NCBI GenBank assembly: GCA_020444325.1
Contig: JAHLLD010000004.1
Location: forward strand, 248,001-312,000
Length of the DNA stretch: 64,000 nt
Origin: a bacterium
GTDB taxonomy: Bacteria; Bacteroidota; Ignavibacteria; SZUA-365
Direction of reading: 5' to 3'
Shown: positions 52,558 through 60,598 of the stretch, piece after piece
Position numbering within the stretch: the stretch's first letter is position 1
Layout of the letters: each line of letters starts with the position of its first letter
Position numbers and translations under genes: made by a program
The notes under the pieces: model-generated
Seen by the model: the letters and a program-made list of their open reading frames with translations, nothing else
Database searches by the model: none
Told to the model about the DNA's origin: nothing

Positions 52558-54102
52558 CTAAAACGGCGGAATGCCGTGCTTTCGTTCTGGACGAATTTCC
52601 GTCTTCGACCGGGAAATTTCAATCGCGTGGATCAGGAATTCGCGTGTCTCTTCCGGTCCGATGACGGCATCCACGTGTCCGTTGGCGGCCGCGATATACG
52701 GATTTGCGAATTTCTCGGTGTATTCGAGCACTTTCTGCTGCCGCATGGCGTCGGGATCGTCAGCCTTGGCGATTTCATTGCGGAAAATGATGTTCGCCGC
52801 GCCTTCGGGACCCATGACCGCAATTTCAGCGCTCGGCCAGGCGAAGACGAAATCCGCGCCCAGATGACGTGAACACATGGCGATGTATCCGCCGCCATAC
52901 GCCTTGCGAAGGATGACGGTGACCTTGGGCACGGTGGCTTCGCTGTAGGCGTACAGGATCTTCGCTCCGTGCCGGATGACGCCGGCATGCTCCTGGTCAG
53001 CGCCGGGCAGATATCCCGGGAGATCGACGAAGGTAATGAGCGGGATGTTGAACGCATCGCAGAAGCGGATGAAGCGTGCGGCCTTGTCGGAGGAATCCAC
53101 ATCCAGCACGCCGGCCAGCACCAGTGGCTGATTGCCGACAATACCGACGGTTTCGCCATTCAAACGCGCGAAACCGATCACGATGTTTGCTGCCCAGTGC
53201 TCCTGGATTTCAAAGAAATCGGAGTCGTCACAGGCGGCGCGAATAATGTCACGCACATCGTAGGGCTGGCGGGGATTGACCGGGATGATGTTCGTGATGT
53301 CGAATTCCGCTTTCGGCGGTTTCGGCGGGAAGGTATCCGGACGTTTGCGGTTGTTCCAGGGAATGAAGGTGACGAGCTTTTTGATCTGCTCGAAACACTC
53401 TTCCTCGGTGCGTGCAAAGAAGTGCGCGTTACCGGAAACTTCCGTCTGTACGCGGGCGCCACCGAGATCTTCCATGGAAATCTCTTCACCGAGAACGGTC
53501 TTGATGACTTCCGGACCGGTGATGAACATCTTGGAAATATTGTCGACGACGAAGACGAAATCGGTGAGTGCCGGACTGTAGACCGCACCACCGGCGCAGG
53601 GGCCGAGGATGACAGAAATCTGTGGGATGACGCCGGAGGCCTGCGTGTTGCGGAAGAAAATTTCGCCGTATCCGGCCAGCGAGTTGACGCCTTCCTGGAT
53701 GCGGGCGCCGCCACTGTCATTGATGCCGATCAGCGGCAGTCCCAGCTTCATCGCGTGGTCCATGATTTTGGTGATTTTCCGCGCGTGCATCAGGCCCAGG
53801 GAGCCTCCTGCCACGGTAAAATCCTGCGCATATACGCAGATCGGGAAGCCGGAAATCTTCCCTGTGCCGGTGATCACACCATCGGCGGGAAGCTGCTTCT
53901 TGTCCATGTTGAAATCGTTGCACTTGTGCTCGACGAAAAGATCGTATTCATGGAAAGACGTGTCGTCAAGCAGGGTAGTGATGCGGTCGCGGGCGGTCAG
54001 TTTCCCCAGGGCGACCTGCTTCTCAATGGCTTTCTCCCCGCCGCCGAGAACGGCCTTCGACTTCCGCCGAAAGTACTCGAGCATTTGGGATGCAATTGAC
54101 AT
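52558..54102 (-). CDS. Acyl-CoA carboxylase carboxyltransferase (propionyl-CoA carboxylase beta / methylmalonyl-CoA decarboxylase alpha type)
   Basis: 514 residues, two crotonase-like halves. 'GKLTARDRITTLLDDTSFHEYDLFVEHKCNDFNMD', 'GVITGTGKISGFPICVYAQDFTVAGGSLGLMHARKI', 'GINDSGGARIQEGVNSLAGYGEIF', 'ISVILGPCAGGAVYSPALTDFVF', then 'VGIVGNQPLVLAGVLDVDSSDKAARFIRFCDAFNIPLITFVDLPGYLPG', 'VTVILRKAYGGGYIAMCSRHLGADFVFAWPSAEIAVMGPEGAANI'. This is the PccB/MmdA family, which moves the carboxyl group between biotin and propionyl-CoA. Direction (carboxylation or Na+-pumping decarboxylation) depends on partners not seen here. First gene of the operon with its own promoter region. Confidence 0.93.
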   Translation of the reverse strand: MSIASQMLEYFRRKSKAVLGGGEKAIEKQVALGKLTARDRITTLLDDTSFHEYDLFVEHKCNDFNMDKKQLPADGVITGTGKISGFPICVYAQDFTVAGGSLGLMHARKITKIMDHAMKLGLPLIGINDSGGARIQEGVNSLAGYGEIFFRNTQASGVIPQISVILGPCAGGAVYSPALTDFVFVVDNISKMFITGPEVIKTVLGEEISMEDLGGARVQTEVSGNAHFFARTEEECFEQIKKLVTFIPWNNRKRPDTFPPKPPKAEFDITNIIPVNPRQPYDVRDIIRAACDDSDFFEIQEHWAANIVIGFARLNGETVGIVGNQPLVLAGVLDVDSSDKAARFIRFCDAFNIPLITFVDLPGYLPGADQEHAGVIRHGAKILYAYSEATVPKVTVILRKAYGGGYIAMCSRHLGADFVFAWPSAEIAVMGPEGAANIIFRNEIAKADDPDAMRQQKVLEYTEKFANPYIAAANGHVDAVIGPEETREFLIHAIEISRSKTEIRPERKHGIPPF

Positions 54103-54154
54103 GAGTCAGGGATCTCCGTTGTGGAATGATTAGCTGGTGTGCGTGTGAACCTGT

Positions 54155-54203
54155 TTCGGTTCTGCCGAACTGCTTCGGTTTTGCCGAATTTCCGGCTACG
54201 CCG
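54155..54203 (-). repeat. Row of three short hairpins in the carboxylase leader
   Basis: TTCGG-TTCTG-CCGAA (54155-54169), TTCGG-TTTTG-CCGAA (54174-54188) and CGGC-TAC-GCCG (54193-54203). The first two repeat with a 19-bp period. All lie between the promoter at 54214 and the start codon, so they are in the mRNA leader. Confidence 0.6.
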
Positions 54204-54213
54204 AAGTCAGACA

Positions 54214-54266
54214 CAAAGATACGAATATCCCGAACATATAGCGACAAATTTCACGTACTGTGAAAT
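54214..54266 (-). promoter_or_regulatory. Promoter and operator candidate of the carboxylase operon
   Basis: Minus strand -7 TATCTTTG (54214-54221), a full TAnnTTTG match; the best -33 is TTTG (54245-54248), 23 bases away, a little long. Directly upstream lies ATTTCAC-GTACT-GTGAAAT (54248-54266), a perfect 7-bp-arm inverted repeat in a typical operator position. Confidence 0.5.
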
Positions 54267-54293
54267 CATTTGAAAACTAAGCTTTAGTGCCTG

Positions 54294-55817
54294 TCAGCGC
54301 AGCAAAAGCATTCGGTGAATGCGCGTCGCCGATGCAGTGGTCATGCGCACGAAATAGCTTCCTGACGGCAGATCGCGGGCATGGAAGGTCGACGTGTGTT
54401 CTCCTTGCGACTGCATGCCACTGACGAGGAGGGCGACTTCGCGGCCCATGGCGTCATGGACGCTCAGGCGCACATGCTGGGCAGAAGGAAGGGACCACGC
54501 GATGGAGGTGGAAGGGTTGAAAGGGTTTGGTGTGTTGCTGCTGATCTGCGGCGTCCCGATGGCATGCACACTCTTCAGGTACTGATTGCAGAGACTGTCG
54601 ATCTCCACCTGTCCATCCACGATGCGTGATCGGGGATTCCCGGCATTGAAAACAAGGTTCTCGATGTCGAGCGGACTCACGGGGGGTTCGCTCCAGACCC
54701 CGAAAATACGAAGATTGAAGAGCGTGCCCGTGCCGCGCAACGTATCGCCGCCCGTGGCCGTGATGCGCAGGTGTCCGGGCTGCACGACAGTCATGTCGAC
54801 CTGCCAGCCTGCGCTCAGCGTGCCGGCAGTCTCGATACGATCGGGAATGAACAGCCTCCGGTCATACATCAGATCGAACGCGTATGACGTGGTACGCGAG
54901 CCTTCCCGATTGGCGAAGAGCGTGACGGGGATGAGGCTGTAGCGCTGCGATGGTGCGGTGAGCGTACTCATGCAGCCGGCTTCCAGCGTGGTAACACCGA
55001 TACCGAGGAGGGGAATGGTCACCACCGGTGAATCATAATCGTTGGTGTTGAACATCAGGAAGCCGCTTTTCGGGAAAACGCTGCCCGGGTGGAAGCTGAC
55101 GACGACGGAATCGCGTTCGCCCGGTTGAAGCGTGTAGCGGTCGGCGCCCGTGTAGGAGAACTCCGCGGCGTCCGTGCCCCCGATCAGGAAATCGTTGATG
55201 ACGAGGGGACCGTACCCTTCGTTCTCGAATACGATGACAGTGTCACGGCGGTCGCCGAGTTCGACTTCCCCGAAATCGATGGCGGACGAATCGACCACGA
55301 TCTCAGGCGATACGTTGTAAATGCGTACGCGAATGGCACCTGAATTGTCGGAATGCCTGTCGATGGAGAAAGGCGGATGATCCTCGATGAACAGCTCCGC
55401 TCCGCGACCCTGTCCCGTGTACGGCAGGGTGTAGGTGTAGGTGGGACTCGTACCCGAAGGCACAATGCGCGGGGCGATGGGGTTGCGGTCGACCAGGAAG
55501 CCGTTCGTGCCGGAAGTCGCGAGTCCCGGGAAACCGAATTCTCCGGGCGGGATATCACGATAATACGCCGCGTCAACGAGTCCGATGCTATCTCCCTGGA
55601 GGGTGGTCCAGAAACTGTAGGTGCCCGAACAATCCATGCGGTACGATTTCCCGAGCTGCAGAACCTGCGAAACCTGCGGAACGGTATCGATCGCGAAAAT
55701 GACGCGTTCCTCGAGAAAGAGCTGCGCCTTGAGCGGCAGGGTGCTCAGGAGAAGGAATGTGGCGAGGGCTGTCGTGCGGAGAAAATTGCTTGACTTCATA
55801 TGGCGTACTTTCATCAT
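54294..55817 (-). CDS. Secreted choice-of-anchor protein with type IX-like sorting domain
   Basis: 507 residues. ATG at 55817 overlaps the pyk stop (ATGA); ATG 55814 or 55799 are alternatives, the last opening the signal peptide 'MKSSNFLRTTALATFLLLSTLPLKAQ'. An N-terminal PA14-like or lectin-like beta region is followed by one choice-of-anchor D repeat ('DFGEVELGDRRDTVIVFENEGYGPLVINDFLI'), a cohesin-like beta part ('FDLMYDRRLFIPDRIETAGTLSAGWQVDMTVVQPGHLRITATGGD') and the sorting domain 'ISSNTPNPFNPSTSIAWSL'. Cohesin-like domain plus sorting signal suggests a surface-exposed binding protein. Oddly, it follows pyruvate kinase with overlapping codons. Confidence 0.82.
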   Translation of the reverse strand: MMKVRHMKSSNFLRTTALATFLLLSTLPLKAQLFLEERVIFAIDTVPQVSQVLQLGKSYRMDCSGTYSFWTTLQGDSIGLVDAAYYRDIPPGEFGFPGLATSGTNGFLVDRNPIAPRIVPSGTSPTYTYTLPYTGQGRGAELFIEDHPPFSIDRHSDNSGAIRVRIYNVSPEIVVDSSAIDFGEVELGDRRDTVIVFENEGYGPLVINDFLIGGTDAAEFSYTGADRYTLQPGERDSVVVSFHPGSVFPKSGFLMFNTNDYDSPVVTIPLLGIGVTTLEAGCMSTLTAPSQRYSLIPVTLFANREGSRTTSYAFDLMYDRRLFIPDRIETAGTLSAGWQVDMTVVQPGHLRITATGGDTLRGTGTLFNLRIFGVWSEPPVSPLDIENLVFNAGNPRSRIVDGQVEIDSLCNQYLKSVHAIGTPQISSNTPNPFNPSTSIAWSLPSAQHVRLSVHDAMGREVALLVSGMQSQGEHTSTFHARDLPSGSYFVRMTTASATRIHRMLLLR

Positions 55818-57238
55818 GACAGGCGATGTACCTCTAACATATTCGTCGAGCCCCTTTTCTGCAAGGGACTTCCGGCACTGTATACGACATACTCACCACG
55901 CTTCGCGAGACCGGACTCCAGTACCTGCGATTTGAGGGCGGACAACTGGTAATCGATTTCACTCAGCGGCGGGATGCGCACGGGGGTGACGCCCCAGGTG
56001 AACGCGAGCTGGCGATGCGTATCCGCATTGTCGGTCAGGGCGAGAATAGGCACTCTGGGACGGTATTTCGCAATAACCCGGGCCGTGCCGCCTGAAGTCG
56101 TCAGTGTCACGATCGCGGCGGCATTGATCTGGCCGGCGATCACGCAGCTGGCGCGGCCGATGGCATCGGACACGTTCAGCTGCATGTCCTCTGGAATCTC
56201 TTTCTGCGCCGGCGGGGAGGGAGGTTGCTCTTTCTCAATGGCGCGGACGATACGGTCCATGTATGATACCGCCTCGACAGGGTAGTCCCCGATACTGGTT
56301 TCCGCGCTGAGCATGACGCAGTCGGTGCCGTCGAGCACCGCATTCGCCACATCACTGGCTTCAGCGCGTGTGGGACGAGGATGCTGTATCATGGATTCGA
56401 GCATTTGCGTCGCGGTGATGACTGGTTTCCCGTAAAAGTTGCAGCGCTGGATGATGTGCTTCTGCAGCACGGGCACTTCCTCCGCGGGCATTTCCACACC
56501 CATGTCGCCGCGTGCCACCATGATACCGTCAGCTTCGTTGACGATATCCTCAATATCGTCGATGCCTTCGTAACGTTCGATTTTCGCAATGATCGGAACG
56601 CAACGGCCAAACACCTTCATGGTGCTGCGGAGTTCAATGACGTCGCGTTCGGAGCGGACGAAGGACAGGGCAACGGCATCGACCCCGGCTTCCAGGCCGA
56701 ATCGCAGATCGTCGACGTCTTTCTCACTCAGGGGAGGAGCACTGATCGATGCGCCAGGGACGATGATGCCCTTGTTGCTCCGCAGCGTTCCGCCTTTGAC
56801 GACGCGGGTGTGCACGTCGCTGCCATCGATGCGCTCGACTTCGAGCGACAGGTAGCCGTCGTCGAGCAGGATACGGTGTCCTTCCTCGACATCGTCAGGG
56901 AGTCCGGCATACGTCGTGCTGACACGCGCGGCGCTGCCTTCCTCGATTTCGTTCGTCGTGATAATGAACTCCGCACCGTCCTTCAGCTCAACGCCACCTT
57001 CGGGTACCCTGCCGGTGCGGATCTTCGGTCCCTGCAAATCCTGCAGAATGGCGACGGACGTCCCGGTACTCTCGGAGACCTCGCGAATGCGGCGAATGGT
57101 TTCCGCATGTTCTTCATGTGAGGCATGCGAGAAATTAAGCCGCGCGATATCCATGCCGGCTTCGATCAGTTTCCGAAGGACTTCGATTTCACGCGATGCC
57201 GGTCCGATGGTGCAGATGATTTTTGCGCGTCGTTGCAT
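55814..57238 (-). CDS. pyk: Pyruvate kinase
   Basis: 474 residues. 'TKIICTIGPAS'-type start, 'GMDIARLNFSHASHEEH', 'ILQDLQGPKIRTG', B domain 'SLEVERIDGSDVHTRVVKGG', 'SEKDVDDLRFGLEAGVDAVALSFVR', 'IIAKIERYEGIDDIEDIVNEADGIMVARGDMGVEMP' (catalytic Lys, metal Glu and Asp), 'KPVITATQMLESMIQHPRPTRAEASDVANAVLDGTDCVMLSAETSIGDYPVEAV', C-terminal allosteric-type domain ending in 'GS-LQKRGSTNMLEVHRL'. Last step of glycolysis. In an operon with sirtuin and penicillin-acylase-like genes upstream and a secreted protein downstream. Confidence 0.96.
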   Translation of the reverse strand: MQRRAKIICTIGPASREIEVLRKLIEAGMDIARLNFSHASHEEHAETIRRIREVSESTGTSVAILQDLQGPKIRTGRVPEGGVELKDGAEFIITTNEIEEGSAARVSTTYAGLPDDVEEGHRILLDDGYLSLEVERIDGSDVHTRVVKGGTLRSNKGIIVPGASISAPPLSEKDVDDLRFGLEAGVDAVALSFVRSERDVIELRSTMKVFGRCVPIIAKIERYEGIDDIEDIVNEADGIMVARGDMGVEMPAEEVPVLQKHIIQRCNFYGKPVITATQMLESMIQHPRPTRAEASDVANAVLDGTDCVMLSAETSIGDYPVEAVSYMDRIVRAIEKEQPPSPPAQKEIPEDMQLNVSDAIGRASCVIAGQINAAAIVTLTTSGGTARVIAKYRPRVPILALTDNADTHRQLAFTWGVTPVRIPPLSEIDYQLSALKSQVLESGLAKRGEYVVYSAGSPLQKRGSTNMLEVHRLS

Positions 57239-57249
57239 ACGGCGTCTCC

Positions 57250-57993
57250 TCAGGCGCTGCCACGCAGGCGGCGCAGGGTTTCAAGAATGATGGGAAGAAC
57301 GGTGCCCGAGCTGCCCTGCAGGCATTCGTGCATGTCATGGGCCAGGGCGGAAGGTGCGGTGTTGATTTCCACGACGTAGGCGCCCGACTGTTTTGCAATC
57401 CCCGGCAGCATGGCCGCGGGATAGACAACTGCCGAAGTACCCACACAGAGGAAAAGATCGCTGTCGCTCGCTGCATCCTGTGCCGCGTACAGTGCATCGG
57501 AGGGGAGGGACTCCCCGAACCAGACGACTCCGGGACGAATGGCCCCGCCGCAACTGCAGTACTGCACCTCCTCGGTCGGTGGCGCCTTGTCGCCATGATA
57601 CGGGGCGTCGCAGACGCTGCAGCGGCAATGCTCGATGTTGCCGTGCAGTTCAAGCACTCCGCGGCTGCCTGCACGCTCATGCAGGTTGTCGACGTTCTGT
57701 GTCACGAGCGTGAAGCGGGGAAAAAGCGTCGCCATCTCCGCGAGGGCATAGTGTCCCGCATTGGGCTGTACGCTGCGCACGGTGTTGCGGCGCCACGAAT
57801 ACCAGCTCCATACCAGCTGCGCATCGGCTGCAAAGGCTTCCGGGGTCGCAAGCTGCTGCGGGTCATGATTGCGCCAGTGTCCCCCCGGCGCACGAAATGT
57901 TGGTACGCCACTTTCGGCAGACACGCCCGCGCCGGTGAGCACGGTGCAGTGCCGGGCCTCAGCGAGCAGCTGTTCGAGTCGCGTGCTTATCAT
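57250..57993 (-). CDS. cobB: Sirtuin, NAD-dependent protein deacylase (CobB-like)
   Basis: 247 residues from the ATG at 57993, which overlaps the preceding stop and has GGGGAGA upstream. NAD site 'GAGVSAESGVPTFR' (21-34), 'TQNVDNLH' (98-105), catalytic His117 in 'ELHGN', zinc Cys 125, 128, 146 and 148, 'GVVWFGE', 'VGTSAVVYPA'. Tyr65 and Arg68 in 'WYSWRR' are the Y-x2-R pair that in SIRT5-like class III sirtuins prefers succinyl- or malonyl-lysine. It may tune central enzymes by removing acyl groups; its neighbour pyk is a plausible but unproven target. About 10 bases before pyk. Confidence 0.92.
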   Translation of the reverse strand: MISTRLEQLLAEARHCTVLTGAGVSAESGVPTFRAPGGHWRNHDPQQLATPEAFAADAQLVWSWYSWRRNTVRSVQPNAGHYALAEMATLFPRFTLVTQNVDNLHERAGSRGVLELHGNIEHCRCSVCDAPYHGDKAPPTEEVQYCSCGGAIRPGVVWFGESLPSDALYAAQDAASDSDLFLCVGTSAVVYPAAMLPGIAKQSGAYVVEINTAPSALAHDMHECLQGSSGTVLPIILETLRRLRGSA

Positions 57994-60434
57994 GGCAGTT
58001 TCTCCCCGGGTTGGAGAATGAGGCATTTCCATGGAGACCGCCGGACGGTGGCGGCGTCCAGCACCAGCCGGTGCATGGCGCCGCTTTGCCAGAGCACTGC
58101 CTGGTCTGCGTAGTGATCACTGAACGGCTGTCCCGACTGTCCCGAGGTGATAATGATATAGCTGGAATCGGGGGCGTGCATATCGGTGACGAAACGCATG
58201 GAGGGACCCACAACGGCATTGTACGGATGCGCGAAGCTGTATTCTCCATTGTTCACCGTGGTATTATTGCCGCCGACGGACATCGGTCCGATATTGAAAA
58301 TCCTGTCGAGCGGGGCGACTTCCCCGAGGGGATGCCTGAGCGTTACCGTGTGCATTTCGCCCCATCGCCAGCTGTCCATTCGTGGACCGAAGCGCTGCCG
58401 CAGTGCGGTCACCGCCTCGGTGACACTGCGAATCAGCATATGCTGCCGCGTCTCGCGCCTCGGCGTCCGCATGTCGTCGAATACCGTTGTCGCTGTGTCA
58501 TGCAGAAGCCGCGGGAGCACCCGTGTCGGAATATTGCTCAGGAACACGTAGTTGTCGAACAGTGTGCTGTCGAGGTCATCATCGAGCGTATTATGCAGAA
58601 GCCGCATATACGTGCTGTTGAAAATGGAAGCCTCGATAGAGGAGGTGTGCATGCGGCAATCCCAGGCTGCGAGCCGGTTCATGACGCGTGTCAGCAGCAC
58701 GGGACGCGTATCCCACTGCTGCAGCGCCTCGACCATTGCGTCGCGCAGGGTATCAGCCGCAACGGATTGCACGTCCATCTGCATCAGCATGAAGTCTTCG
58801 GTGCTGAACTGTTTTTGCTGTGAGAGCAATTGCCGAATGCGGGTGACACGCGCGTCGCTTTCCCACAGTCGTGAAATGTACCAGGGGAAATCATCAACGA
58901 TTTTGTTGTTGGCCGTGGCGAACATCCCGCCTTCGGGATTGTATGCCCGGGGCAGCCGGTCGTAAGGGACATAGCCCGTCCACGGATCCATGTGGGCCGT
59001 ACCGTCATTCGGCAGCTGCGGCGAAACGTCGTCACGCCGTATCGGGATGCGTCCCGTGGCCGTATAGCCGATATTGCCTTCACGGTCACCGTACACCAGG
59101 TTCTGTCCCGGCACGGCAAAGGTGGTGAGCGATTGCAGCACCTCCTCCCACGACCCCGCATGATTGAGGCGATAAAACGCCAGCACCTCGTCACTCATTT
59201 CCTGTCCCGCCCAGCGCATGCTCACGGCGGGAAGCTCCGCGAAACGGGAGGGACGGCGAATGACGCCCTTTTGGGGATACACGTCGCTGATGATGGGACC
59301 ATGAATGGTCGTGGCTACCTGCAGAACGACAGGCAGACTGTCACGCACGATGATGGAATCGGTGCGCACATGCAGTGGCAGCTGTTTCCCTTCGACGACG
59401 TAGGTGGAATCCCGCATGTTCACGTTTTCGACGAAGAAATCCACATCGTCGGTCATCATGTTGGTCAGTCCCCAGGCAATGTCGTCGTTGCGTCCGATTA
59501 CCACCGCGGGAACACCGGGCAGTGTCACGCCGGCAACATTGAGTCCGGGCGCGCTGAGATGCATGACATACCAGCGTGCTGGCTGCATGTACATCAGATG
59601 CGGATCGTTGGCAAGCAGGACGCCGCCGGTGCTGCTGTGGCTGCCGTTCACCACCCAGCTGTTGCTGCCGATCGCCGAGCCTTCGAGGCCGAACAGTCGC
59701 TGAGCCTCCCTGCGCGCGTCCCTGAGACTGCCCGCCTGCGCGATGGCGGCGGGGAAGTCGGGCGGCAGAATGCGCGCGGCATCGTCGGGGTAGGTAGGGA
59801 ACAGCTCCTGGGCACGTTCCTCCCCGAGCCGGTCACGCAATTCACCCATGGTGAGGTCCACCCACCAGGACAGGGCCAGTTCCCATCCCATCAGTCTTGC
59901 GAGGAGGAGGGAATGGCGTGGCGTCCATCGCTCCGGTGTGTACTGCAGCAGATCAAATTCTATCGGGTAACTGCCGTCGTTTTCTTCTATATATGCGTTG
60001 ACACCGCGTGCATAGGCTTCGAGGATGCGCATGGTCTGCGGGGAGACATGCGCTGCGAGGCTATCTGCGAGCAGATGGATACCTACCGTTCTCATGAGGC
60101 GGTCGACCGGCACGAGGCGCGGACCAAGGACTTCAGCCAGGCGTCCCTCTCCATAGCGCCGGAGCAGATCCATCTGCCAGAGACGGTCCTGCGCGTGCAC
60201 ATATCCCGCCGTGAAATACGCATCGTATTCCGACGAGGCGAGAATATGCGGCACGCCGAGTTCATCTCGCCAGACTTCGACCTCGCCGGCAAGCCCGGCC
60301 ACTTCCTGTGTCCCCTCCGTTTCCGGCAGGGACTTGGTGATGAGAAAGCCGAGGAGGACGGCGCCGATAATCAGCAGGCTGAGCACTGTCCCCGCGAGGC
60401 CAAACAGCAATATGCGTTTCCGTGAAGGCTCCAT
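57990..60434 (-). CDS. Penicillin acylase-family Ntn hydrolase, membrane-anchored
   Basis: 814 residues. N-terminal membrane anchor 'ILLFGLAGTVLSLLIIGAVLLGFLI', then the alpha chain ('VEVWRDELGVPHILASSEYDAYFTAGYVHAQDRLWQMDLLRRYGEGRLAEVLG'), a linker, and the beta chain beginning at Ser257 in 'GSNSWVV', the expected autocleavage point and nucleophile. 'LLANDPHL', 'PARWYVMHL...GVTLPGVPAVVIGRNDDIAWGLTN' and 'GNIGYTATGRIP' complete the active site. These enzymes cleave amides: penicillins, or more often acyl-homoserine lactones and fatty-acid amides. Natural substrate unknown. First gene of the operon. Confidence 0.9.
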   Translation of the reverse strand: MEPSRKRILLFGLAGTVLSLLIIGAVLLGFLITKSLPETEGTQEVAGLAGEVEVWRDELGVPHILASSEYDAYFTAGYVHAQDRLWQMDLLRRYGEGRLAEVLGPRLVPVDRLMRTVGIHLLADSLAAHVSPQTMRILEAYARGVNAYIEENDGSYPIEFDLLQYTPERWTPRHSLLLARLMGWELALSWWVDLTMGELRDRLGEERAQELFPTYPDDAARILPPDFPAAIAQAGSLRDARREAQRLFGLEGSAIGSNSWVVNGSHSSTGGVLLANDPHLMYMQPARWYVMHLSAPGLNVAGVTLPGVPAVVIGRNDDIAWGLTNMMTDDVDFFVENVNMRDSTYVVEGKQLPLHVRTDSIIVRDSLPVVLQVATTIHGPIISDVYPQKGVIRRPSRFAELPAVSMRWAGQEMSDEVLAFYRLNHAGSWEEVLQSLTTFAVPGQNLVYGDREGNIGYTATGRIPIRRDDVSPQLPNDGTAHMDPWTGYVPYDRLPRAYNPEGGMFATANNKIVDDFPWYISRLWESDARVTRIRQLLSQQKQFSTEDFMLMQMDVQSVAADTLRDAMVEALQQWDTRPVLLTRVMNRLAAWDCRMHTSSIEASIFNSTYMRLLHNTLDDDLDSTLFDNYVFLSNIPTRVLPRLLHDTATTVFDDMRTPRRETRQHMLIRSVTEAVTALRQRFGPRMDSWRWGEMHTVTLRHPLGEVAPLDRIFNIGPMSVGGNNTTVNNGEYSFAHPYNAVVGPSMRFVTDMHAPDSSYIIITSGQSGQPFSDHYADQAVLWQSGAMHRLVLDAATVRRSPWKCLILQPGEKLP

Positions 60435-60598
60435 GGCAGCATCAAACTAGCAACGGCATGATCCAAATCCAATGCTGCTTCGGGGAGTTACATTTCATCA
60501 AAAAAATGTGTAACATTCAGCAATTCACAATGAATACGACGGTTGAGATGCAGTTCCGATCCAGAGGAAGATTCCCGGAATTCACATTGGAGGGTGCG

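Noticed and set aside
53012..54102. Plus-strand frames of up to 376 residues opposite the carboxyltransferase
   Set aside because: They run antisense to a gene with complete catalytic signatures.
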